Source: G039029935 sp039029935 (GTDB lineage: Bacteria; Chloroflexota; Anaerolineae; Caldilineales; Caldilineaceae). Taken from it: a stretch of DNA of 13,703 bases. Below the pieces are notes generated by a model. That model was not told the origin of the DNA, searched no databases, and saw nothing but the letters and a program-made list of their open reading frames with translations. Shown here piece by piece: positions 1 to 6,943 of this stretch; within the stretch, counting starts at the first letter, position 1; each line of letters starts with the position of its first letter. The DNA lies in the NCBI GenBank assembly GCA_039029935.1, contig JBCCFC010000211.1, positions 1 through 13,703 of the forward strand, read 5' to 3'. The position numbers and the translations under genes are program-made.

Positions 1-2
1 CA

Positions 3-58
3 CCGACCCACCGACCCACCGACCTACCGACCTACCGACCTACCGACCTACCGACTGA
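3..58. repeat. 8-bp tandem repeat array (CCGACCTA family), open at left edge
   Basis: Seven consecutive 8-bp units are visible from position 3: two CCGACCCA, four CCGACCTA and one CCGACTGA. The two bases before them fit the same pattern, so the array probably continues to the left of the window. It lies upstream of the kinase gene and contains no credible ORF. A related array with the same period and the shared core CYGAC occurs at 7879-7926. Such arrays are slippage-prone and non-coding; no function is assigned. Confidence 0.9.
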
Positions 59-105
59 CCCACAAGTCCAAATCAATGCAGATTAACATAACATACATAC
101 GATGA

Positions 106-120
106 GTGAGGTGCGATGTG
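106..120 (+). promoter_or_regulatory. Ribosome binding site that decides the kinase start
   Basis: The sequence GAGGTG at 108-113 resembles a Shine-Dalgarno site and lies about 5 bases before the GTG at 118. The in-frame GTG at 106 has no such site ahead of it and would itself lie on top of this element. The ATG at 102 is in another frame and stops after about 20 codons. The start at 118 is therefore preferred. Confidence 0.55.
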
Positions 121-1320
121 CAACATATATTAGAGCCAGGAACAGTACTCCGCAAACGCTATGAGATTCGAGAATTGGTTGGGCGCGGTGGCATGGGTGC
201 GGTCTACAAAGCCAACGACTTACGGCTTGAGGGCCGTGTCTGTGCGATCAAAGAAGTGCTGCCCGCGCTCTCTAGTGCCCCCTCCGAGGAAGAACGTCAA
301 CAGATATCTGAACAGTTTCGTATGGAAGCAAGCACGTTGGCGCGGTTAGACCATCCCAATTTACCCAAGGTGTCGGATTATTTTGCCTGCTCCTTGGCCG
401 AAATTTTCTCAGATTTAGTAGAGCCAGCCGATACAACCCACGACGAAGACACGGAGCCACCGCGTGAATATCTTGTGATGGATTTTGTCAAAGGGCGCGA
501 TTTACAGACAATCCTGCAAGAGGCAATACGTCATAATCGTTTTTTGTTTGAACAGCAGGTATTGGCGTGGTTGGCGCAGTTATTGGATGCCATTGAATAT
601 TTACACGACCAAGACCCAGCCGTCTTACATCGTGATATCAAACCCAGTAATATCAAAGTCACACCGCGTGGTGTGGTCAAATTGGTCGATTTTGGGTTGG
701 TCAAGGTGTTGCAGCCAGATGATAGCCGGACAGTCACGGTGGTACAGGGGCGTGGAACGGTCGCATATACGCCGTTAGAGCAATATGGCGGAGACACGGG
801 CTTTACCGATATTCGCAGCGATATCTATAGCTTAGGGGCAACACTCTATCATCTGCTGACAGGTGAGCCACCTGTGGACGCCAAAGAACGTTTTCTGCGT
901 CCGGGCTGTCTGCCTCCGGTGCGTGAAGTGAACTCAGCCGTGTCGCGTAGTTTGGAACGGGCGATTTTTCAAACATTGGCAATGCACCCCTCTGAGCGCC
1001 CAGCCAACATCCGCGAGGTGCGAGCATTGGTCTATGGAACCCAGTCGGGTGCATCAACGCCCAGTGCCATCCCCAGCCAACGCCCCTTCTTTGGCAATGT
1101 TATGCAGAACGGACATCCAGCCAACGGGCATCCAGGAAACACCCATCCTGGTGTAGGACAATCCGTCTTTTCACAATCCATGCTGCTTCAATCGTTGGTC
1201 AACCCCCACGAAATTGGCTGGGGCAATGCATCATGGGCCGAAGTCTTTCAGAAAAATCGACTACTGCTGGGAACAGCACTGGGTCTATTGATGATTGCCG
1301 TGATTGTGAGTATTTTGTAG
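118..1320 (+). CDS. Hanks-type serine/threonine protein kinase, C-terminally membrane anchored
   Basis: This protein of about 400 residues is a eukaryotic-like kinase that transfers phosphate from ATP to Ser/Thr on protein targets. Numbering from GTG 118, the Gly-rich loop GRGGMGAVYKA is near residues 22-32, the ATP-anchoring Lys of CAIKEV is at 45, the catalytic loop HRDIKPSN starts at 171 (Asp173), and the metal-binding DFG starts at 191. The activation segment GTVAYTPLEQY and the helix-F motif SDIYSLGATLYHLLTG follow. An acidic insertion sits before the EYLVMDF hinge. All key catalytic residues are present. After the kinase domain comes an NGHP-type low-complexity linker (about 331-348), and the last 20 residues form one hydrophobic helix that ends the protein, so there is no extracellular sensor domain. 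The sulfatase gene starts 36 bp downstream and is probably co-transcribed. A longer start at GTG 106 is possible. The substrate is unknown. Confidence 0.93.
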   Translation: MQHILEPGTVLRKRYEIRELVGRGGMGAVYKANDLRLEGRVCAIKEVLPALSSAPSEEERQQISEQFRMEASTLARLDHPNLPKVSDYFACSLAEIFSDLVEPADTTHDEDTEPPREYLVMDFVKGRDLQTILQEAIRHNRFLFEQQVLAWLAQLLDAIEYLHDQDPAVLHRDIKPSNIKVTPRGVVKLVDFGLVKVLQPDDSRTVTVVQGRGTVAYTPLEQYGGDTGFTDIRSDIYSLGATLYHLLTGEPPVDAKERFLRPGCLPPVREVNSAVSRSLERAIFQTLAMHPSERPANIREVRALVYGTQSGASTPSAIPSQRPFFGNVMQNGHPANGHPGNTHPGVGQSVFSQSMLLQSLVNPHEIGWGNASWAEVFQKNRLLLGTALGLLMIAVIVSIL

Positions 1321-1356
1321 CAAAGAATAAATAGACAAGAGGGAGTAAATTATACC

Positions 1357-2862
1357 ATGAAACCAAACATTTTGTTAATTACCAGCGATCAACAACACTG
1401 GAACACACTCAGTGCTATCAATTCTGAAGTCCAAACACCCAATTTGGATCGGCTTGCCAGCCAGGGGACACGCTTTGACCGCGCCTATTGTCCCAACCCG
1501 ACATGCTCCCCCACACGCTCCTCCATCATCACAGGGCTTTATCCAAGCCAACATGGCTGTTGGGCATTGGGCACAAAACTCTCGGAGGATGTTCACACCG
1601 TTGGCGAAGATTTTAACGACGCTGGCTACAAAACGGCATTGATTGGCAAGGCGCATTTCCAGCCGTTACGCAGCACCGAGGAATACCCCTCGCTCGAATC
1701 CTATCCCATCATGCAAGACTTAGATTTCTGGCGTTCTTTTGACGGCCCCTTCTACGGCTTTCAGCGCGTTGAACTGGCACGCAATCATGCCGACGAAGCC
1801 CATGTGGGTCAACACTATGCCATCTGGATGGAGGAAAAAGGATGTACCAACTGGCGTGACTATTACAAGCCGCCCACAGGCAACAATGATAGACAAAAGC
1901 ATACATGGGAGATTCCCGAAGAGTATCACTACGGCACATGGATCGCCGAGCGTTCAATGGCACATCTTGAAGAATATCATGCGAACGACGAGCCGTTTTT
2001 TTTGTGGACCAGTTTTTTTGATCCACACCCACCTTACCTAGCACCAGAACCTTGGGACAATATGTATGATCCTGACGCATTGACCATTGAAACGGTGACT
2101 GAGGGCGAGCATGACAATAATCCACCCCATTTTCAAGAAACGCAGAAGCTAGAAGCGGACTTCTCACCTTGGCAGGAAGAAGAGGGCAAGGGCGCACATG
2201 GCTTTCACTCGCATGTTCACACACAGGAAGACTTGGCAAAGGATGTCGCTATCTATTATGGCATGATCAGCCTGATGGATAAGCAAATTGGGCAGATTCT
2301 CGATAAACTCGATGAGCTGGGTCTGGCTGAAAATACCCTGGTCATCTTTACCTCAGATCACGGTCACTTCTACGGCCATCATGGGCTGATTGCCAAAGGT
2401 GCATTCCACTACGAGGACATGATCCGTGTGCCATTTATTGCGCGCTATCCAGAGCATGTGCCTGCCGGAGCCACATCTAACAGCCTGCTATCACTGGTCG
2501 ATTTAGCCCCGACATTTCTCAGCGCATCAGGGCTAGACATTCCACGAGCCATGACAGGCAAAGACCAGACACCCGCGCTGTTTGACCCAGAGACATCGGT
2601 GCGCGACCACGTGATTGTGGAGAATCATCATCAGCCGACGGTGTTGCATGTCAAAACGTATGTGGATGAACGCTATAAAATTACGGTCTACTATGACCGT
2701 CCTTATGGTGAATTGTTTGATTTGGAAACTGATCCCGGTGAGGTCAACAATTTGTGGAATGCCCCTGATTCAGCGGCATTGAAGGCCAAGATGACGATGA
2801 AGTTGCTTCATGCGGAGATGGGGAAAGAGTCGATGTGGATGCCGCGTGTTTGGGGGGCGTAG
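1357..2862 (+). CDS. Sulfatase (arylsulfatase/choline-sulfatase-like alkaline phosphatase superfamily)
   Basis: This 501-residue protein carries the hallmarks of a type I sulfatase, which hydrolyses sulfate esters using a formylglycine. The N-terminal metal site is SDQQHW (Asp11, Gln12). The signature PTCSPTRSSIITG places the cysteine to be oxidised to formylglycine at residue 50 with Arg54 beside it. The second fingerprint GYKTALIGKAHF follows, then DPHPPY (His224), and the metal-binding TSDHGH has Asp334/His335 with Lys347 downstream. The C-terminus has the usual ELFDLETDPGEVNNL strand. No signal peptide is visible, so it is probably cytoplasmic. The start is ATG with a purine-rich AGAGGGAG about 12 bases upstream. 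The Asp-Gln rather than Asp-Asp pair resembles choline sulfatases and phosphonate monoester hydrolases, so the substrate is not certain. A formylglycine-generating enzyme is needed and is not in the window. Confidence 0.94.
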   Translation: MKPNILLITSDQQHWNTLSAINSEVQTPNLDRLASQGTRFDRAYCPNPTCSPTRSSIITGLYPSQHGCWALGTKLSEDVHTVGEDFNDAGYKTALIGKAHFQPLRSTEEYPSLESYPIMQDLDFWRSFDGPFYGFQRVELARNHADEAHVGQHYAIWMEEKGCTNWRDYYKPPTGNNDRQKHTWEIPEEYHYGTWIAERSMAHLEEYHANDEPFFLWTSFFDPHPPYLAPEPWDNMYDPDALTIETVTEGEHDNNPPHFQETQKLEADFSPWQEEEGKGAHGFHSHVHTQEDLAKDVAIYYGMISLMDKQIGQILDKLDELGLAENTLVIFTSDHGHFYGHHGLIAKGAFHYEDMIRVPFIARYPEHVPAGATSNSLLSLVDLAPTFLSASGLDIPRAMTGKDQTPALFDPETSVRDHVIVENHHQPTVLHVKTYVDERYKITVYYDRPYGELFDLETDPGEVNNLWNAPDSAALKAKMTMKLLHAEMGKESMWMPRVWGA

Positions 2863-2882
2863 AAAAGTGAAGAGTGAAGTGC

Positions 2883-2901
2883 CACCGAGTGCAATTCGGT
2901 G
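2883..2901. other. Small hairpin between sulfatase stop and intron remnant
   Basis: A 6-bp stem, CACCGA with TCGGTG, surrounds a 7-base loop. No T-run follows on either strand, so it is not a convincing intrinsic terminator. It lies only 6 bp outside the inferred 3' end of the group II intron remnant, so it belongs to the 3' exon side of the original target. Confidence 0.4.
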
Positions 2902-2907
2902 TCTATG

Positions 2908-2985
2908 ATCGGGATAGGGGGGAGCCATCGGCTCCACCCCTCCCACACCACCGGACATGCGGGTCCGCATCCGGCGGCTCGGTTA
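2908..2985 (-). ncRNA. Group II intron domains V and VI remnant
   Basis: On the minus strand, immediately after the maturase stop codon, GAGCCGCCGGATGCGG pairs with CCGCATGTCCGGTGG to give a domain V hairpin that starts with the AGC catalytic triad. Domain VI follows as a GGGAGGGG...CCCCTATCCC stem with an unpaired A at 2915, seven bases from the 3' end at 2908, the expected place for the branch-point. The domain V tip reads GCGGACCCGC. From memory, intact relatives carry a GNRA tetraloop inside a longer GCGGGAAACCCGC, so three bases may have been lost. Folding here was done by eye. Confidence 0.75.
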
Positions 2986-3977
2986 GGTCCGACGAAGTTT
3001 GTCGTACCGTTTACGGAAACTGACTAACTTGACTCGTTCAAGGTAGCCATTGCTCAGTGCATGATGGATGGGTGGGGACAATGACATTGCCCAAGAACCC
3101 TTATTTGTACCCGTAACTCGGACAGCCCAATATTCATTGACCCCTCTTCGCCTCAGATTCTGGTATCGGTTCTTTGGTGTCTTCCACTGTACCCATATCA
3201 ATTGGCGCATCCTTCTTCGTATATACCCGTCCAAGTGTGTCATTTGACTCTTTGCATCTGTCAACGCATAGTAATTCACCCAACCCACAACGGCTCTTCT
3301 CCGTCTCCCACAGATTTCTAACCATGAGTCACCCTGAGTCCGTCTCGTCAGTTTCTTCACTTTGCGTCGCATCCGCGTTATGCTCTTTGGTGCGATTCGG
3401 ATTCCTACGTCTTCACCCTTTCAGTAGAAGCTGAATCCCAGAGACTTTCTTTCTATGACCAAATCCACGGCACTCTTCATTGACTTTCAAGCGCAGCTTC
3501 TTCTCCACAAATCTTCTGGTACTCTCCAACACCCGCTCTCCCGCTCGCTTACTACTCACATATATGTTACAGTCGTCTGCATAGCGTACAAAGCTGTGTC
3601 CTCGTTTCTCCAGTTCTCGGTCCAATTCATCCAATACGATAGCACTTCTCTCTGGTCGGAATCCGTAGCTGTGGTCGCTGAATTTCGGGTCATATTCCTC
3701 TATCAATACATGGTTGATTGCCTGTTGGATTAGTCGGTCTTGCACTGTTGGGATACCTAATAGTCTTTCCTCTCCATTCGGTTTTGGGATTGATACCCGT
3801 CTCACCGGACTTGGTTCGTACTCTCCTCCATCCAGCTTGGCTCGTACCTTGCTCCAAATCGAAATTATTTTTCGTGTGTTTTTCATCCGCGACCACGTTC
3901 TCAGGCAGATTTTCTGAATCCTTGACTGTGGTACCAACGATGCGATTGCGACCGAAACTCACTTCGAGTGTGGACAT
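2983..3977 (-). pseudogene. Group II intron reverse transcriptase/maturase, multiply broken
   Basis: Read leftwards, remnants lie in all three minus frames. The first piece, from 3977, has a degenerate RT-0-like 'TTVKDSENLPENVV'. The second piece (3937-3413) has VRRVSIPKPNGEERLLGIPT, LIQQAINHVL and SYGFRPERSA, then jumps directly to IVLDELDRELEKRGHSFVRYADDCNIYV. About 80 residues holding the first catalytic Asp and the PQGGPLSP motif are absent at about 3640, while the YADD box survives. Near 3478 a loss of about two bases moves the reading frame. In the correct frame the protein continues as SAVDLVIERKSLGFSFY, then a TGA at 3421-3423, then IAPKSITRMRRKVKK and the maturase domain (GWVNYYALTDAKSQ, IWVQWKTPKNRYQNL) to TAA at 2983. 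An intact protein of this family has roughly 400-500 residues and cannot be made from this copy. Confidence 0.92.
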
Positions 3978-4396
3978 CCTTCACCTCTTGTTTTCAAGAT
4001 TAAAATTTTAAAAGGTTAGCTATTGAACATATTACCCCTTAACACCTTTTCTGCCCATTCCCCATCTCAACCACAGAATCCGTTAGAACTAGCTTTATTT
4101 TATCAGCGTTTTCGCGTATAGAATGGTGAGCAGTGGTGTAAATCACTGGTTGATGGTACGACGATGGCATAGGCAATGATAGACTAATTATCAGAAAAAA
4201 ATTACATTCAATTGAGTAATGAATTGTTAAAATTTGTGTCAGGGGACCTTGGACGCAAACACAAACATCACAGAGTTAAGCACCTGTTAACATTGTTTGA
4301 GCCAGTGTTAAAGTACACCATCTAATTTGACGATACACTATAGATGTGCTCACAACAGCATAAATCAAACAAACGTGAGTCTACCGAGATCGAATA

Positions 4397-4443
4397 GTAT
4401 CGCAGGTTGACTACCTGCGTCACAGATAACCAATCTGTGATAC
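4397..4443. repeat. 47-bp twin-hairpin palindromic repeat, copy 1
   Basis: The element starts GTATC and ends GATAC. Inside are two perfect 7-bp hairpins with 5-base loops: CGCAGGT/ACCTGCG (4401-4419) and CACAGAT/ATCTGTG (4421-4439). With the outer arms closed it would form a three-way junction. Its reverse complement occurs at 6944-6990 with three base differences, all in loops or the hairpin linker, so every paired position is conserved. A diverged relative occurs at 12267-12312. This is a dispersed intergenic repeat of the REP or miniature-element kind. No target-site duplication was seen. Confidence 0.88.
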
Positions 4444-4499
4444 TGGTTTACAGTTTCCTATGTAATAAACAAGTACACAGTGATATAGATAAATAACTC

Positions 4500-4505
4500 A
4501 AGGAG
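4500..4505 (+). promoter_or_regulatory. Ribosome binding site selecting ATG 4513
   Basis: AAGGAG at 4500-4505 lies only 1 base from the ATG at 4507 but 7 bases from the in-frame ATG at 4513. Normal spacing favours 4513. Confidence 0.7.
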
Positions 4506-4512
4506 TATGATA

Positions 4513-5118
4513 ATGAGTAACAATATACGATTAATCAATTTGTTGGCAGCGGGCAATGTTGCAGGATTATTACTGGCAGGGTTCCTTGCCTTTGACGGTG
4601 TTGGATATACCAAAGCGTTGGCAGAAAATGTACAGGCCGCAGCACTGGCCGCCCCCGCCTATACCGTGAGCCAACCTGCACCCGCCACAACGATGCAAAC
4701 GCTCAATAATCAAGCAATCGGTAGCCAAACATTGAGCATGAACAATGGATGGGTTGAAGCACAGCCGCAACAGGCAGGGATTATGCCCGTTAGTAACCTA
4801 GCCAGTATGCCTATGCAAGCAACAGGTATCGCTGATAATAGTTCGATTGGACAACTGCAAGCACAGAACAATGAACTGATGCAAATGCTCACACTCATGC
4901 AACAACGCGAACAGGAATATCAGACTCAGATTATGGCTGCAAACCTCGCCATGCAGGACATGCAGACGCAAGCGAGTGGTGGATATGACGAGGAAGAGGC
5001 GTATGAAGAGGAGGAGCATGAAGAGGAAGAGCATGGTGAGGAGTATGGTGAGGAGCATGAGGAAGAAGAGCATGGTGAGTACGGTGAAGGTGGAATGCAT
5101 GGCGGCTATAGCGAATAG
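4513..5118 (+). CDS. Exported Met/Gln-rich protein with acidic Glu/His tail, family not recognised
   Basis: This 201-residue protein has an N-terminal hydrophobic segment (LINLLAAGNVAGLLLAGFLAF, about residues 7-27) that looks like a signal peptide, with possible cleavage after TKALA (37). The middle is Ala/Gln/Met-rich, with a predicted coiled-coil-like stretch (IGQLQAQNNELMQMLTLM onwards). From residue 159 to the end, 43 residues are almost only Glu, His, Gly, Tyr and Asp, in repeats such as EEEEHGEEYGEEH. Clustered Met, Glu and His could bind metal ions, but this is inference from composition only. It is the first gene of the set with the FMN transferase (5688) and haem membrane protein (7024). 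The stop is TAG, and the frame stays open and compositionally similar for 17 codons after it, to a second TAG and then a TAA at 5188-5190. I do not recognise a named family. Confidence 0.8.
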   Translation: MSNNIRLINLLAAGNVAGLLLAGFLAFDGVGYTKALAENVQAAALAAPAYTVSQPAPATTMQTLNNQAIGSQTLSMNNGWVEAQPQQAGIMPVSNLASMPMQATGIADNSSIGQLQAQNNELMQMLTLMQQREQEYQTQIMAANLAMQDMQTQASGGYDEEEAYEEEEHEEEEHGEEYGEEHEEEEHGEYGEGGMHGGYSE

Positions 5119-5179
5119 GAAGAAGTGGAAAAGCATGGTGAAGGTGGAATGCGTGGCAGCTATGGCGAATAGGAAGAAG
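5083..5179 (+). repeat. 54-bp direct duplication containing the stop codon
   Basis: A 43-bp segment at 5083-5125 recurs at 5137-5179 with three base changes, a period of 54 bp (18 codons). It encodes the GEGGMHGGYSE end of the preceding protein plus its TAG and two Glu codons. Because the period is a multiple of three, the second copy is in frame with the first and carries the same TAG. Confidence 0.88.
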
Positions 5180-5204
5180 ATGACGACTAAATAAGGAGTC
5201 AAGT

Positions 5205-5540
5205 ATGAAATCAAAACGGTCTAGCCAAAAGATGGGGTCTCTGAGAAGCACCATTGTCATGGGCAGCATTGTTGCCACATTGTTGGGTACAAACCTGCTG
5301 GCACGAGTGGAGGCACAGCATTCTCTCGAAATGGATGCCCAGGTGATGAATCCACCCATCATCCAACAAGCCCCGCAAATGCTCACGGTGAGCATGCCTA
5401 TGCAACAGACACAGTTTGCAACCTCCATGAACCCAGTGGTTGGGAATATGCAGATGCAGACGTTCCTAGCACAGCAATTGCAGCCAATTCCACAGGTGAA
5501 TATCCCACCACCTGTAACACGCAGCCGGTCATCTCGATAA
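5205..5540 (+). CDS. Small exported Met/Gln-rich protein, family not recognised
   Basis: This 111-residue protein starts at ATG 5205 behind AAGGAG with 6-base spacing. A basic N-terminus (MKSKRSSQK) precedes a hydrophobic segment, STIVMGSIVATLLGTNLLA, and a likely signal-peptidase site after RVEA (about residue 37). The mature part of about 74 residues is rich in Met and Gln, with MxM patterns (SMPMQQTQ, NMQMQ), and ends in a Pro-rich, then Ser/Arg tail (PPPVTRSRSSR). It lacks cysteines. The preceding exported protein shares an SMPMQ motif and general composition, so the two may be distant paralogues, although I cannot show that. MxM patterns occur in some copper-handling periplasmic proteins. 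That is a hint only. Confidence 0.72.
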   Translation: MKSKRSSQKMGSLRSTIVMGSIVATLLGTNLLARVEAQHSLEMDAQVMNPPIIQQAPQMLTVSMPMQQTQFATSMNPVVGNMQMQTFLAQQLQPIPQVNIPPPVTRSRSSR

Positions 5541-5557
5541 GGCCATCTCGATAGGGC
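5530..5557 (+). repeat. 14-bp tandem duplication across the stop codon
   Basis: CATCTCGATAAGGC (5530-5543) is followed immediately by CATCTCGATAGGGC (5544-5557). The first unit contains the TAA of the small exported protein. It looks like a short slippage duplication. Confidence 0.75.
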
Positions 5558-5578
5558 CATAAAAAATAATACCCAAGG

Positions 5579-5654
5579 TTTGAGGGGTAAGCAGACCCAC
5601 GTGGGGGTTAAATTTGTGAAATCAACCCCCACGTGGGTCTACTTACCCCTCAAA
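5579..5654. repeat. 76-bp near-perfect palindrome with nested CCCACGTGGG
   Basis: Two 31-bp arms (5579-5609 and 5624-5654) are reverse complements except for one position and are separated by a 14-base AT-rich loop. Each arm itself contains the 10-bp palindrome CCCACGTGGG. The RNA would form a very stable hairpin in the leader of the FMN transferase gene, ending 33 bases before its ATG. No U-run follows on the plus strand, although a T-rich stretch follows on the minus strand. It may be a miniature inverted-repeat element or a processing/attenuation structure. No flanking duplication was seen. Confidence 0.9.
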
Positions 5655-5687
5655 AATGGAATTGAACAGAATAGGAACCGACACACC

Positions 5688-6929
5688 ATGAATAATCACA
5701 AGATAACAAGCTGGTATACTCACAATTTTTATGCGATGGGTTCGCACATCAATATATGGGTCGAGCTTGATGACATAGATACAGCAGAAGAAATCCTGCA
5801 AAAGGCAGAATCACTTTTTGCCAAGGTAGAAACCTGTCTCTCTCGATTTAACCCCGATTCGGAACTTTCACATCTGAATAATAGCCATGAAACGTGGATG
5901 CCTGTCTCGCCTGTCCTCTGGCGAGTACTCAACAAAGCAGTACAGTTGGCAGAAGACACCAATGGTCTGTTTGACCCCACACTGCTCAACGCCATGACAG
6001 AGGCTGGATACACTCGTTCGTTTGAGCAGTTGACAGATAATGTTACCGATGATGATGCGGTCGATGTCGAGGACGCTTCTGCATATGCGGACAGTTGTGC
6101 ACACGAGCAACTGCAACATCACCAAACAGTACTCACAGGCCGTTGGAAAGAGATATCGCTCGACCCAATGCGCTATTCAGTCTGGTTGCCCGAAGGGGTT
6201 AACATTGATTTGGGTGGGATTGCCAAAGGGTGGACAGCACAGCAGGCGGTTGCCTTGCTCAATCAATGGGGGCCTTGTCTGGTGGATGCGGGGGGCGACC
6301 TCACAGCGGGGGATGCGCCGACAACTGCAGGATGGGCTGGATGGCCTGTCGGTGTGGAAAAGCCTTACGGTTATCAGGCTGATTGTATATGTGAAAATGG
6401 ACAACATCGTACAACACAATCATCCACTGCCAATGAATCCACTGCCAATAACGCCCAAAATGATGAAGTCTCGGACGAGGAATCCCTTTTTCGTCTTTGG
6501 CTCGCCAACTGTACACTGGCAACATCCGGTGTTGACTATCGCCGTTGGCAAAACAACGGTCAAAATACCCACCATATCATCGACCCCAGAAGCGGTCGTC
6601 CTGCCCAAACAGACCTGTTGATTGTCTCCGTTTTAGCACCAGATGCAAGCTGTGCAGAAGCGTGGGCGACAGCGGCAATCGTGGCAGGCAGCAGAGATGG
6701 CTATCAATTACTGAGTCAAGAAAACATTGCCGCAGCATTCGTGCAAAATAAATCAATCAAAATTTGTCAAGCAAATCATGACGGACAGATTGGTAGAGAT
6801 GATGAGGGATATGACGGAGAGAAGAATTCAGCCTATCACATGATAGTAAACAACCATGATGCAAGCTGCTCCCATAACACACTTCATCTTACACCAACCA
6901 TGTTACCGTTTGTTCATATAGAAGCATAG
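5688..6929 (+). CDS. apbE: FAD:protein FMN transferase (ApbE family)
   Basis: ApbE enzymes split FAD and attach FMN covalently to a Ser/Thr of a partner protein, in a Mg-dependent reaction. In this 413-residue protein the family motifs appear in order: AMGSHINIWV (16-25), RFNPDSELSHLN (53-64), TNGLFDPTL (91-99), IDLGGIAKGW (173-182), DAGGDL (200-205), ATSGVDYRRW (from about 278), IIDPRSGRP (from about 297) and AEAWATAA (323-330). The last corresponds to the metal-binding xDAxxTA box, with Glu324 in place of the usual Asp and Thr328 kept. Unusual are an insertion of about 40 residues at 227-266, with a small STANESTANN repeat, and a C-terminal extension of about 53 residues. No signal peptide is seen. 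The start is ATG 5688 with AGGA upstream. A TTG at 5580 is in frame but would read through the palindrome and is rejected. The haem membrane protein follows 94 bp downstream. Confidence 0.92.
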   Translation: MNNHKITSWYTHNFYAMGSHINIWVELDDIDTAEEILQKAESLFAKVETCLSRFNPDSELSHLNNSHETWMPVSPVLWRVLNKAVQLAEDTNGLFDPTLLNAMTEAGYTRSFEQLTDNVTDDDAVDVEDASAYADSCAHEQLQHHQTVLTGRWKEISLDPMRYSVWLPEGVNIDLGGIAKGWTAQQAVALLNQWGPCLVDAGGDLTAGDAPTTAGWAGWPVGVEKPYGYQADCICENGQHRTTQSSTANESTANNAQNDEVSDEESLFRLWLANCTLATSGVDYRRWQNNGQNTHHIIDPRSGRPAQTDLLIVSVLAPDASCAEAWATAAIVAGSRDGYQLLSQENIAAAFVQNKSIKICQANHDGQIGRDDEGYDGEKNSAYHMIVNNHDASCSHNTLHLTPTMLPFVHIEA

Positions 6930-6943
6930 ACAACAGCAAACCC

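Larger units (their letters stand above)
2908..3977 (-). mobile_element. Decayed, 5'-truncated group II intron
   Basis: Reading leftwards on the minus strand there is a broken reverse transcriptase/maturase followed directly by RNA domains V and VI. The inferred 3' splice end is at 2908, after the sequence CTATCCCGAT. The right-hand limit at about 3977 is only the last recognisable protein sequence. The expected GUGYG 5' end and the several hundred bases of domains I-III were not found between 3978 and 4500. A 5'-truncated copy is what incomplete reverse transcription during retrohoming commonly leaves. The element lies antisense to its neighbours, downstream of the sulfatase. It cannot be an active intron in its present form. 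Confidence 0.85.
3978..4506. other. AT-rich intergenic region upstream of the redox gene set
   Basis: No credible gene or RNA gene was seen here. The right part holds the 47-bp twin-hairpin repeat at 4397-4443. An imperfect dyad, TTAACATTG at 4287-4295 and CAGTGTTAA at 4303-4311, could be an operator, but it may be chance in AT-rich DNA. An ACACTATAGAT string at 4335-4345 recurs at 8279-8289 upstream of the beta-helix gene. I could not identify a -35/-10 pair with convincing spacing for the gene at 4513. The lost 5' part of the group II intron may have ended in this stretch. Confidence 0.6.

Noticed and set aside
3..58. Possible CRISPR array
   Set aside because: Units of 8 bp are contiguous with no spacers and there are no cas genes.
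1709..2239. 176-residue minus-strand ORF inside the sulfatase
   Set aside because: The plus strand here has continuous sulfatase homology; the antisense product shows no motif.
4327..4345. TTGACG and TATAGAT as a promoter for the exported-protein genes
   Set aside because: The two boxes are only about 6 bases apart, far too close for a sigma-70 promoter.
4397..4443. Possible tRNA-like gene because of the three-stem fold
   Set aside because: It is only 47 bases long, has no T-loop or anticodon pattern, and is repeated in inverted form elsewhere.
4513..5540. Covalent FMN attachment site in the exported proteins
   Set aside because: No Ser/Thr-Gly-Ala-Thr type motif is present in either protein.
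4931..5632. 233-residue minus-strand ORF opposite the exported-protein genes
   Set aside because: It is created by the purine-rich Glu/His coding repeats on the plus strand; its product is a His/Leu/Pro-rich composition with no domain, and the plus-strand genes have good ribosome sites.
5580..5687. Upstream TTG start for the FMN transferase
   Set aside because: The extension would be translated from the 76-bp palindrome and has no family similarity; ATG 5688 has a Shine-Dalgarno-like AGGA.
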